64,000 nt of DNA from Conchocele bisecta (taxonomy: Eukaryota; Mollusca; Bivalvia; Lucinida; Thyasiridae), in contig CM055277.1 of NCBI GenBank assembly GCA_029237695.1, positions 36,614,242 through 36,678,241 of the forward strand, written 5' to 3'. A program made the translations under genes and the position numbers. The notes under the pieces were generated by a model, which saw only the letters and a list, made by a program, of their open reading frames with translations, did not search any database and was not told the origin of the DNA. Each line of letters opens with the position of its first letter. Position 1 is the first letter of the stretch. Below are positions 59,301 through 64,000 of the stretch, one piece after another.

Positions 59301-62068
59301 TAACTCCTTGATGGATGAAGGGGTCAGTGGGACTCGATGGCTAACTCCGTGATGGATGAAGGGGTCAGTGGGAGTCGGGGGCTAACTCCGTGATGGATGA
59401 AGAGGTCCGTGGGAGTCGCTAATTCCATAATGGGTGAAGGGGTCAGTGGTAGTCGGGGGCTGGGGTTAGTGGGAGTCGGGGGCTAACTCCGTGATGGATG
59501 AGGTCAGTGGGACTCCATGGCTAACTCAGTGATGGATGGATGAAGGGGTCAGTGGGACTCCATGGCTAACTCCGTGATGGATGAAGAGGTCAGTGGGACT
59601 CGATGGCTAACTCCATGATGGATGAAGGGGTCAGTGGGAGTCGAAGGACGCTAACTCCATGATGGATATGAAGGGTCAGATGGGAGTGAAAGGGGGTCTA
59701 CTCCATGATGGATGAAGGAGTCAGTGGGACTACATGGCTAACTCCGTGATGGATGAAGTGGGGTTCATGACTCGATGGCTAACTCCGTGATGGATGAAGG
59801 AAGTTCAGTGGGAGTCTACATGGCTACTCCGTGATTGATGAATGGAAGCAGTGGGACTCAATGGCTAACTCCGTGATGGAGTGAAGGGGTTAGTGGGACT
59901 CCAGTGCTACCTCCGTGATGGATGGGAAGTGGGGGTCAGGAGTGGGACTCCATGGCTAACTCGTGATGGATGATGAGTCAGTGGGGACTCCATGGCTAAC
60001 TCCGTGATGGATGAAGGAGTCAGTGGGATTCCATGCTTATCTACGTGATGGATGAATGGGGTCTAGTGGGAGTCGGGGGCTAACTCCGTGATGGATGAAG
60101 GGGTCAGTGGAAGTCGGGGGCTCCAAATCCTATGAAGGAGTCGGGGCTAATCCTCCGTGATGGATGAAGGGGTCAGTGGGACTCGATGGTAAACTAACTC
60201 CTTGATGGATGAAGTCGGGGTCAGTGGATGAAGGACTCGATGGCTAACTCCGTGATGATGAAGGATGAGGGTCCGTGGGAGTGGGCTCGGGGGCTAACTC
60301 CGTGATTGGATGAAGAGACGTCGGTGAGGGCGTCGCTAATTCCATGAAGGGGTGTGGAAGGGGTCAGTGGTAGTCGGGGGCTGGGGTTAGGGTGGGGAGT
60401 CGGCTAACTCCATGTGGATGGAAGAGTCAGTGGGACTCATGGCAACTCAGGGGGTGTGATGGATGAGGTCAGTCGGGACTCATGGCTAACTCGTGATGGT
60501 ATGAGGGGTCAGTGGGACTCCATGGCTAACTCCAGTGATGATGAAGGGGTCATGCTGGGACTCCCTGGGAACTCCGTGATGGATGAAGGGGTCAGTGGGG
60601 ACTCGACTCCATGATGGATGAAGGGGGTCAGTGTCGTCGGGGGCTAAACTCCAAGATGGATGAAGGGGAGGTCAGTGGGACTCTGGGGGCTAATCCATTG
60701 AATGGATGAAGGGGTCAGTGGGAGTCGGGGGCTAACTCCATGCCATGGGTAATGCCAGAGGGGTCAGGGTGGGACTACATGGCTAACTCCGTGATGGATG
60801 AAGGGGTCAGTGGGACTCGTGGGGCTAACTCTGTGATGGATGAAGGAGTCAGTGGGGGTCTACATGGTAACTACCTGATGGATGAGGATGCAGTGGGAAC
60901 TCAAACCTGGTAACTAACTCCGTGATGGATGAAGGGGTCAGGGTGGGACTCCCAATGGCTAACTCGTGATGATGAGGAGTTAGTGGGACTCATGCATGGC
61001 TAACTCCGTGATGGGATGAGGAGTCAGTGGGGGATTCCATGCTTAAAACTCCGTGATGGATGAAGGGTGGGGGTAGTGGGAGTCGAGGGCTAACTCCGTG
61101 ATGGATGAAGGGGCAGTGGAGAGTCGGGGGCTAAACTCCACCGAATGATGGATGAATGGGGTCAGTGGGAGTCGGGGGCTAACTCCATGATGGATGAGGG
61201 GGTCAGTGGACCTGAACGTCGATGGCTAACTCCATGGGGATTGGGGGCTACATGGCTACCTCCATGATGGATGAAGGGGTCAGTCTGATGGGACTCCATG
61301 GCTTAACCTCTATGGCCATGATGGATGAAGGAGTCAGTGGGACTCCATGGCTAAGTCCGTGATGGATGAAGGGGTCAGTGGGAGTCGGGGCTAACTCCGT
61401 GATGGATGAAGGGGTCAGTGGGACTCGATGGCTAACTCCATGGGACTCCATGGCTAACTCCGTGATGGATGAAGGGGTCAGTGGGAATCGGGGGCTAACT
61501 CCGTGATGGATGAAGGGGTCAGTGGAACTCGATGGCTAGCTCCGTGATGGATAAAGGGGTCAGTGGGAGTCGGGGCTAACTCCGTGATGGATAAAGAAGG
61601 GGTCAGTGGGAGTCTGGGGCTAACTCCGTGATGGATGAAGGGGTCATGGGAACTCCGATGGGCTAACTCCGTGATGGATGAAGGAGTCAGTGGTACTCGT
61701 GATGGTGAAGGGGTCCATGGCTCGATGGGGAACTCCGTGATGGATGGAAGGAGTCAGTGGGACTCATGACTAACTCCGTGAGGTGAAGCAGGGTGGGATC
61801 CATGGAAGGGGTGGGCCCTCTTGTTCCACCGACCCCTTCAATAGTAAAGCATACTATTGACTAGTTGAGTGTACTGTGTCACCTTACCTGGTTTCTCCAT
61901 CTTCATGGCAGTGGCGGCCTGGGCATACTGCCTGGTCTGACATGCCGTCGGTGCCGGCGCCCGACCGGACCGTGCCGATATGCCGGCGGCTCCACCCAGA
62001 ACCCTCTCGCCGGCACAGCCGTCCACCAGTAGCCTCCTCACCAGCAGCAGCTGCCTGTACTTCGACAT
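22801..62068 (-). CDS. hcp: Hybrid-cluster protein (hydroxylamine reductase, prismane protein), spliced, probably mitochondrial; 9 coding exons
   Basis: Hcp is an Fe-S protein that reduces hydroxylamine in vitro; in bacteria it acts as a nitric oxide reductase and protein S-nitrosylase. Exons joined on the minus strand: 62068-61888, 53964-53757, 50345-50164, 49631-49471, 47864-47682, 39656-39522, 39150-38944, 24689-24582, 23310-22801. The total is 1875 nt, 624 residues plus stop, with matching phases at every junction. Bacterial Hcp is about 550 residues, so about 61 extra residues lie at the N terminus. Residues 62-82 hold CX2CX8CX5C, the spacing of the cubane-cluster class of strict anaerobes rather than the longer enterobacterial spacing. 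Hybrid-cluster ligands are all present: His312 (SGHD), Glu336 (THGEMLPAH), Cys380 (TTNC), Cys474 (GGCDG, persulfide site), Cys502, Cys529 (GQCNDAY), Glu563 (SWFEQKA). The ligand spacings closely match those of the Desulfovibrio protein. No Hcr reductase gene is visible nearby. Exons are much more GC-rich than introns. Function in an animal is inference. Confidence 0.97.
23311..24581 (-). other. hcp intron 8
   Basis: It contains a fragment of the ctgtgactggag MITE near 23350-23470 and a ~33-bp tandem repeat at 24318-24462 (ttaccatggttactgggcct core, about four copies). Nothing else recognised. Confidence 0.7.
24582..24689 (-). CDS. hcp: hcp exon 8
   Basis: The acceptor is ttcacag|CAC. The exon encodes residues 420-455, from HARSLPGF through [11 protein letters not shown] to HAGT, matching the conserved ITVGFG block. 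The donor is ACG|gtaagt in phase 0. Confidence 0.93.
25671..25847. mobile_element. Palindromic MITE, gtttcactaaact ends, copy 2 (short)
   Basis: The same ends as 20342-20584, with part of the central hairpin deleted (length about 177). Only one half of the gcatatgcagcctatgc hairpin remains. Confidence 0.8.
26748..26947. mobile_element. TTAA-type MITE, copy 3, central hairpin lost
   Basis: The left end is ttaacccgaaag and the right end ggtgaaagag. The catttctgag-like inner sequences and ttcataaatggaccagtctg match other copies, but the gagccggctc hairpin is missing. Confidence 0.65.
27251..27651. mobile_element. MITE with cagagctccagataag ends, copy 2, 6-bp target duplication
   Basis: The left end is cagggctccagataag and the right end cttatctggagctctg. 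It is flanked directly by tggatg at 27245-27250 and 27652-27657. Its internal hairpin is attagaattgtctccttgga (27422-27461). Confidence 0.8.
28155..31160. repeat. 3-kb long inverted repeat in hcp intron 7
   Basis: The outer ends pair: ggtaatatccgccataatt near 28164 and its inverse near 31140. Inner arms pair over hundreds of bases (28680-29110 against 30270-30660), for example ccgtttacatca and gtactggttctgcatgaact with inverses. 29130-29300 is a second copy of part of the left arm. The spacer at 29400-29840 holds a repeat related to 25100-25290 and, inverted, 54830-55160. Confidence 0.75.
32062..32297. repeat. Repeat with gccaaatgcacaataatt ends, copy 2
   Basis: It matches 19885-20190, again with cagtttgagagtctaaacca blocks. 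Confidence 0.6.
33525..33930. mobile_element. Foldback element, about 400 bp
   Basis: The arms pair along nearly their whole length: caaggtgtatgatcacgtgg with ccacgtgatcatgcaccttg, ggattttgatgaaatatggc with its inverse, and gctgcatttggtggtctctg with its inverse. A short loop lies near 33725. Confidence 0.8.
34909..35136. mobile_element. Palindromic MITE, gtttcactaaact ends, copy 3
   Basis: Full-length, with the gcatatgcagcctatg hairpin; its right end is shortened. 35270-35640 holds a repeat shared with 40380-40686 and 48795-49127. Confidence 0.8.
36830..37067. mobile_element. TTAA-type MITE, copy 4, inverted orientation
   Basis: It starts ttaaccctttcac and ends gtgttgaaagggttaa. Internal gatgagacggctcgtcacag/gatgagctgg pairing replaces the usual gagccggctc palindrome. 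Confidence 0.75.
37509..37726. mobile_element. MITE with ctgtgactggag ends, copy 2
   Basis: It starts atatgtggctgtgactggag and ends ccagtcacaaccacatat. It abuts the gagacacgcc MITE that begins at 37724. Confidence 0.8.
37724..37950. mobile_element. Foldback MITE, gagacacgccatg ends, copy 1
   Basis: The ends are gagacacgccatgtgatttt-like and its inverse, with taccttcgga just inside. The centre folds at gcgcaattatattccgcatt. Other copies are 48271-48523 and 51791-52040; a half copy is near 49655-49703. Confidence 0.85.
38098..38390. repeat. Minisatellite, ~18-bp ctagttatgaccccatgg units
   Basis: About fifteen variable units of ctagttatgaccccatgg and related forms. The open frame through it is a by-product of the repeat. 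Confidence 0.85.
38944..39150 (-). CDS. hcp: hcp exon 7: Cys380 ligand
   Basis: The acceptor is attgcag|AAT. The exon encodes residues 351-419, including [23 protein letters not shown] (Cys ligand) and VIDP, all strongly conserved in Hcp. The donor is GAG|gtgagt in phase 0. Intron 7 is the longest, about 14.3 kb. Confidence 0.96.
39157..39521 (-). other. hcp intron 6
   Basis: A short intron with a partial MITE (near 39280-39340, ctgtgactggag family). No gene. Confidence 0.7.
39522..39656 (-). CDS. hcp: hcp exon 6: His312 and Glu336 ligands
   Basis: The acceptor is ttccag|GCG. The exon encodes residues 306-350, with SGHD (His ligand) and [11 protein letters not shown] (Glu ligand) of the hybrid cluster. 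The donor is AAG|gtgaga in phase 0. Degraded duplicates of the 5' part of this exon lie at 39711-39731 and 39916-39990. Confidence 0.96.
39711..39990. repeat. Exon 6 fragments around a palindromic insert
   Basis: A 21-bp piece of exon 6 (core catcatgtcgtggcccgaca) occurs at 39711-39731 and 39922-39942. The second copy continues through the exon 6 start and about 30 bp of flanking intron (to 39990). Between them, 39731-39915 is palindromic (aggtggaagactcgg with ccgagtattccacct; ccatccacctggt with its inverse). Confidence 0.8.
40380..40686. mobile_element. Repeat with cctatgggaagttaacat ends
   Basis: It has an internal gactccgaaacccggctaga block and right end atgttaaattcccatagg. Related copies are 35270-35640 and 48795-49127 (the last in opposite orientation for its core). 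39991-40379 shows nothing further. Confidence 0.65.
40760..42075. repeat. 36-bp satellite with palindromic core
   Basis: The unit core is gtagatgtaatctac, followed by atgggtgcaactttgctgaa. About 30 units lie at 40960-42075, some with an 18-bp half unit added (atgaatgtagatgtaatct). 40760-40960 holds older, diverged units. As 36 bp is 12 codons, both strands stay open; these frames are not genes. Confidence 0.9.
42076..43340. repeat. 44-bp satellite variant, first block
   Basis: The unit core tagatttaatctaaaacga is followed by aagcctctttgttgaatgtt. It is related to the 36-bp unit by sequence and palindromic core. Between about 42360 and 42960 the units carry many small indels, unlike their neighbours. 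Confidence 0.9.
43341..44331. mobile_element. Element inserted in the satellite, ccaggttttttcc ends
   Basis: The ends ccaggttttttcc and caaaaaacctgg are inverted. It contains (GGAC)n near 43537, ~170-bp internal repeats (acacccatgtgaagt; gaaaacttaacattg) and a (CCCG)n tract at 44250-44282. Satellite units resume directly on both sides. Confidence 0.75.
44332..44981. repeat. 44-bp satellite variant, second block
   Basis: About fourteen regular 44-bp units continuing the array of 42076-43340. A short remnant, 47263-47400, lies beyond the next insertion. Confidence 0.9.
44982..47262. mobile_element. Element inserted in the satellite, ten ~180-bp tandem repeats
   Basis: The ends share atgcccccgct in inverted orientation (near 45009 and 47248); the right end forms a hairpin, atgcccccgtacctttcggt/agcgggggcat. 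Ten units of ~179 bp start near 45341, 45520, 45699, 45878, 46057, 46236, 46416, 46595, 46774 and 46953. Each contains an aaggtcaaggtcgaagtact-type block and cattttcatatgtatcatg-like sequence. A (GGAC)n tract lies near 47157-47215. It resembles pearl/Helitron-like non-autonomous elements. Confidence 0.8.
47401..47681 (-). other. End of hcp intron 5, unique
   Basis: No repeat or gene recognised; a G-rich tract lies near 47531. Confidence 0.5.
47682..47864 (-). CDS. hcp: hcp exon 5
   Basis: The acceptor is ttgcag|ACC. The exon encodes residues 245-305, including the [13 protein letters not shown] helix and the segment leading to the first hybrid-cluster ligand. The donor is AAG|gtaacg in phase 0. 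Intron 5, downstream, is about 8 kb and carries the 36/44-bp satellite. Confidence 0.95.
47901..48142. mobile_element. MITE with ctgtgactggag ends, copy 3
   Basis: It starts atatgtggttgagactggag and ends cgcaaccacatat, in hcp intron 4 close to exon 5. Confidence 0.8.
48271..48523. mobile_element. Foldback MITE, gagacacgccatg ends, copy 2
   Basis: The centre gtggaattatattccgcatg folds back; the arms carry gttgacaaaattttcagagt and its inverse. Its right half and ~100 bp of flank are duplicated at 49655-49797. Confidence 0.85.
48795..49127. mobile_element. Repeat with atgttaaattcccatagg end
   Basis: Shares aaatgtaagtactttttcat with 40389 and the same right end as 40380-40686. Confidence 0.6.
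49220..49422. mobile_element. MITE with TA-flanked ends, second copy
   Basis: The left end is acagtgtctctaaaccg and the right end ggtttagagaggttctactg. Same family as 14950-15164. Confidence 0.7.
49471..49631 (-). CDS. hcp: hcp exon 4
   Basis: The acceptor is attcag|GC, completing Gly191. The exon encodes residues 192-244, including [10 protein letters not shown] and an ALGQ segment, matching the conserved YGLKG-AAY block of Hcp. The donor is GAG|gtaaca in phase 0. Confidence 0.95.
49655..49797. repeat. Partial segmental duplication of 48470-48610
   Basis: It starts in the middle of a MITE arm (aatgaaattacgcag) and runs through cacactatgtctgtttt to gtggcatgcgctgtg, just beyond exon 4. 49798-50163 is otherwise unique. 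Confidence 0.8.
50164..50345 (-). CDS. hcp: hcp exon 3
   Basis: The acceptor is ctatag|C, completing Ser130. The exon begins with TLTNVNFD, a block conserved in bacterial Hcp directly after the N-terminal domain. It encodes helical N-terminal domain residues 131-190. The donor is GAAG|gtatga in phase 1. Confidence 0.95.
50450..51661 (-). pseudogene. Non-LTR retrotransposon (LINE) 3' remnant
   Basis: Minus-strand frames 51604-51316 and 51284-50814 join through one frameshift. The second holds [20 protein letters not shown], then [20 protein letters not shown], the zinc-binding CX2C-H-C region that follows the reverse transcriptase domain in many LINEs. The catalytic domain is absent. The 3' end probably reaches an A-rich stretch near 50450. 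It lies in hcp intron 2 in the same orientation as the gene. Confidence 0.8.
51791..52040. mobile_element. Foldback MITE, gagacacgccatg ends, copy 3
   Basis: It starts atatgagacacgacatgtga and ends catggcgtgtctcatat. Complete. Confidence 0.85.
52361..52495. mobile_element. Short hairpin MITE with tatggaagcgtcctgg ends
   Basis: The arms aatacctata and tatggaagcgtcctgg pair with inverses at the right. The centre is ttctaattaggagata-type units. Confidence 0.8.
52625..52800. repeat. ctaattaggagata palindromic repeat array
   Basis: It begins with one half of the tatggaagcgtcctgg MITE, then six to eight units of tatctcctaattaggaga and variants. No right-hand end is present. 52801-53756 is otherwise unremarkable, with a C tract near 52895. 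Confidence 0.8.
53757..53964 (-). CDS. hcp: hcp exon 2: N-terminal cluster motif
   Basis: The acceptor is ttgcag|AC and the split codon with exon 1 gives Asp61. The exon opens with MFCYQCEQT and contains the four cluster cysteines at residues 64, 67, 76 and 82 (CX2CX8CX5C), then the GKTAE and [11 protein letters not shown] stretches typical of Hcp. The donor is TTCAG|gtaact in phase 2. Confidence 0.95.
54060..54328. repeat. Inverted repeat, ~55-bp arms
   Basis: The arms taggttagtgccgtgaatgg and ccattcacgacactaaccta flank a second pair, gaaacgggatg/catcccgtttc. An outer gttgacgggata pair occurs at 54064-54175. Confidence 0.75.
54401..54709. mobile_element. Nested hairpin MITE with aagtatacttt repeats
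   Basis: The outer arms cagtagcc and catcaacattgcaaagtata pair with inverses at 54680-54709. Each arm has two aagtatacttt boxes. An inner hairpin, tgaatttattacattatcac with its inverse, is at 54500-54562. Confidence 0.85.
54830..55160. repeat. Dispersed repeat related to 29400-29840
   Basis: Shares, in inverse, gcatatgaa, ggtatcaggct and ggttatcgcccctgatatca blocks with the repeat in intron 7. 55161-57160 holds a TTAA-MITE fragment near 55740-55880 and a hairpin, gactgcgcgagatgcgcagt, at 56178-56197; nothing else recognised. Confidence 0.55.
57207..58522. mobile_element. 1.3-kb foldback element of gatatc units with 8-bp target duplication
   Basis: The arms (about 57207-57730 and 58005-58522) are inverted copies. 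The ends are atggggtgccgttttggact and its inverse with one or two differences. Inside are some 20 units per arm of tgatatcacctattcgaatg type. acatgtat flanks both sides (57199-57206 and 58523-58530). The spacer 57731-58004 is unique AT-rich sequence. Confidence 0.9.
58705..61815. repeat. 41-bp satellite, about 75 units
   Basis: The unit contains gtgatggatgaaggggtcag then tgggagtcgggggctaactc. Main variants differ at gtcgggggct, ctcgatggct and ctccatggct. Period is exact in 58800-59600 and 61340-61620; between about 59640 and 61330 units carry many one-base indels. It lies in hcp intron 1. Confidence 0.92.
61888..62068 (-). CDS. hcp: hcp exon 1: start codon and predicted mitochondrial presequence
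   Basis: This exon encodes residues 1-60 plus the first base of codon 61. The start at 62068 is the first ATG after an in-frame TGA at 62111-62113. The segment is rich in Arg, Ala, Ser and Leu, with no acidic residue before position 16, and contains TRQYAQ at 45-50. An R-X-Y site followed by Ala is a classic mitochondrial processing context, with cleavage expected after Tyr48. Nothing in it resembles bacterial Hcp, whose Met start corresponds to residue 62. The donor is CAG|gtaagg in phase 1. A 5' UTR intron further upstream cannot be excluded. Confidence 0.9.
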
Positions 62069-62160
62069 TATTTGCTTCTTGTCGTTTTCACTGAATGCTG
62101 TCGGGTCTAGTCACTTTCTAATTCCAGCCTGGCAGACACTAAATAAATCAGTATTCACTA

Positions 62161-62350
62161 TATAATAGGCCAGAGAAAATTAGCAGACCAATCTCACCCC
62201 CGCCCACCTCTGAAATAAATTGTTATATATTTGTTTAAAAAATAAAAAAAGTGCAAATTAGTGTTTTATTACACCACTTTTAAAACAATTTAAATACAAA
62301 ATAAACGCTTCCCACCCACTCATTCCCACCCATTTTATTCCAGACTCTAG
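62161..62350. repeat. Repeat shared with 22374-22550
   Basis: It starts ccagagaaaattag and ends tccagactctagacaaga-like, with a cccacccattt block in between. 62351-62722 holds nothing recognised and could contain the hcp promoter. Confidence 0.5.
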
Positions 62351-62722
62351 ACAAGATTATCTGCTGAATTGTCTACGACCGTGGTACATAAATGTAGTAT
62401 TATTAGAATTTCCTTAAAAAATAACCTAGCTATATCATTTCTGAATTGTCTTTAATCATAAAATCTGTCCGTTATATAACTCGGATTTTTCATTCAATTT
62501 TATATACGTCTAGAGCACACAAAGAAAGTCCGTTATATAAGTCAACAACCTATACAATCCAGTATACAATCCAGTATGTCGTCACTCTAGTATTGGAAAC
62601 CCAAACGCGCGTGTCCAGGATCGAGTTTAGACAACCGCCACACTACACTCCTTGGTCCTACAATCACGTCCGCATGGCCAACTATCGGCATAAAACATTG
62701 TAAAATCAATATAACAGGTAAG

Positions 62723-62956
62723 TACGGTGGCACAGATGGGACATGGAAATATTTTTTACTATTACTTGCGCACGCGATAGCTATTGCGTGCTACGCGATA
62801 GGTTTTGCGTGCGCACGCGATAGGGTTTCATTGGGTAAGCTATCGCGTGCGCACACAATAGCTATCTATCGCGTGAGCACGCAATAGCTATCGCGTGCGC
62901 ACGCAAATCCTATCAATAGCAATGAAATATTTCCATGTCCCCTCTGTGCCACCGTA
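62723..62956. mobile_element. TIR element with CpG-rich palindromes, target duplication ggtaag
   Basis: The inverted ends are tacggtggcacagatgggac and its inverse with one mismatch, extending about 31 bp. The core is made of gcgtgcgcacgcgatag and gctatcgcgtgcgc units in both orientations. ggtaag occurs at 62717-62722 and 62957-62962. Confidence 0.9.
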
Positions 62957-63269
62957 GGTAAGCGACAAATAACTTTAAATCCGGTTGCATTTCTTGAATT
63001 TAAGGCGATAATTGTCGTCTGAATGTTCAGGTTATTTAATTATTGTTTTGGCATTACATGCGAATCGTCTCCATATGGACATGTCTTTGAACGGTTAATT
63101 ATACCGAAAATGCCGGGTAAAATTGCAGACGACAGATGTTTCCGGCCTGGAAATGGTTTGTGGGTAAAAACAATTACCGGCTTCGCACCAATGTCATTGT
63201 TCGGGATAGAGCGCACCAGTGAACGTGATATGATCCATGGTTGGCCATAGGCGTCACGCGTGCTTGCTA

Positions 63270-64000
63270 CACACACGATTGTATTCCCCACCCAGGGGAG
63301 CGTGTGGTGGCTGGAATATCCGGGGAATTAGACAACACTGTATTCCCCGTCCAGTGTAGTGGGTGGCGGCTGGAATATCCGGGGAATTTTACAACACTGT
63401 ATTCCCCGCCAAGGGAGTGGATGGCGGCTGAAATATCCTGGGAATTAGACAACACTGTATTCCCCGCCCAGGGTAGCGGGTGGCGGCTGGAACATCCGGG
63501 GAATTAGATAACATTGTATTCCCCACCCAGGGTGGTGGGTGGCGGCTGGAACATCCGGGGAATTAGACAACAGTGTATTCCCCGCCCTGGGAAGTGGTTG
63601 GCGGCTGGAACATCCGGGGAATTAGACAACACTGTATTCCCCGCCCAGGGTAGCGGGTGGCGGCTGGAACATCCGGGGAATTAGACAACATTGTATTCCC
63701 CGCCCAGCGGGGTGGGTGACGGCTGGAACATCTGGGGAACTAGACAACATTGTATTCTGTGCACAGGGAAGCGGGTGGCGGCTGGAATATCCGGGGAATT
63801 AGACAACATTGTATTCCCCGCCCTGGGAAGTGGTTGGCGGCTGGAACATCCGGGGATTAGACAGCACTGTATTCCCCGCCCAGGGTAGCGGGTGGCGGCT
63901 GGAACATCCGGGGAATTAGACAACATTGTATTCCCCGCCCTGGGAAGTGGTTGGCGGCTGGAACATCCGGGGAATTAGACAACACTGCATTCCCCGCCCA
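63270..64000. repeat. 59-bp tandem array reaching the window end
   Basis: About twelve units of ggggaattagacaac, tgtattccccgcccaggg and gcgggtggcggctggaacat. Open frames on both strands are by-products of the repeat. 62963-63269 is unique. Confidence 0.9.

Noticed and set aside
58705..61815. Possible CRISPR array
   Set aside because: Units are contiguous 41-bp tandem copies with no unique spacers, in a eukaryotic intron.
22801..62068. Bacterial contamination as the source of hcp
   Set aside because: The gene is split by nine-exon GT-AG structure over 39 kb, with eukaryotic transposons in its introns and a presequence-like extension.
63241..63926. Several 60-90 codon frames at the window end
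   Set aside because: They are by-products of the 59-bp tandem array.

Overview
The window looks like nuclear DNA of a marine bivalve mollusc (inference). The grounds are one spliced gene with GC-rich exons, standard GT-AG introns and very long AT-rich introns, a decayed Polinton/Maverick, a mariner remnant, a LINE tail, many palindromic MITE families, and tandem repeats of about 155-180 bp of the kind found in bivalve pearl/Helitron-like elements. I see no bacterial operon structure, rRNA or tRNA gene.

Layout. 1-600: short array of ~155-bp tandem repeats. 712-13530: a heavily decayed Polinton. It carries a coiled-coil/TM protein, a capsid-like protein on the minus strand, a penton/minor-capsid-like gene split by a 2-kb repeat insertion, a two-TM protein, a small minus-strand gene present twice, a retroviral-type integrase with internal duplications, and a protein-primed family B DNA polymerase broken by frameshifts, stops and a 1.2-kb inserted element. 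That polymerase contains an unexpected ~286-codon insert between its exonuclease and palm regions. 13745-14380: mariner-type transposase remnant. 14380-22650: intergenic DNA with MITEs.

22801-62068, minus strand: one complete gene, the hybrid-cluster protein (Hcp, hydroxylamine reductase/prismane). I assembled nine coding exons; all splice junctions follow GT-AG, all phases match, and the product is 624 residues. It has a ~61-residue N-terminal extension resembling a mitochondrial presequence, a CX2CX8CX5C cluster motif, and all seven conserved ligands of the hybrid Fe-S-O cluster. This is the only intact conserved gene in the window.

The hcp introns hold the rest of the interesting structure: a 3-kb long inverted repeat, a palindromic 36/44-bp satellite broken by two mobile elements (one carrying nuclear-receptor-like AGGTCA repeats), a 1.3-kb foldback built of GATATC units with an 8-bp target duplication, a 41-bp satellite of about 3.1 kb, and at least seven MITE families. 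Copies of hcp exon sequence also occur beside the gene: the 3' end of the last exon is triplicated in tandem, and part of exon 6 is duplicated around a palindrome. Upstream of the gene lie a CpG-rich TIR element and a 59-bp array running off the window end.
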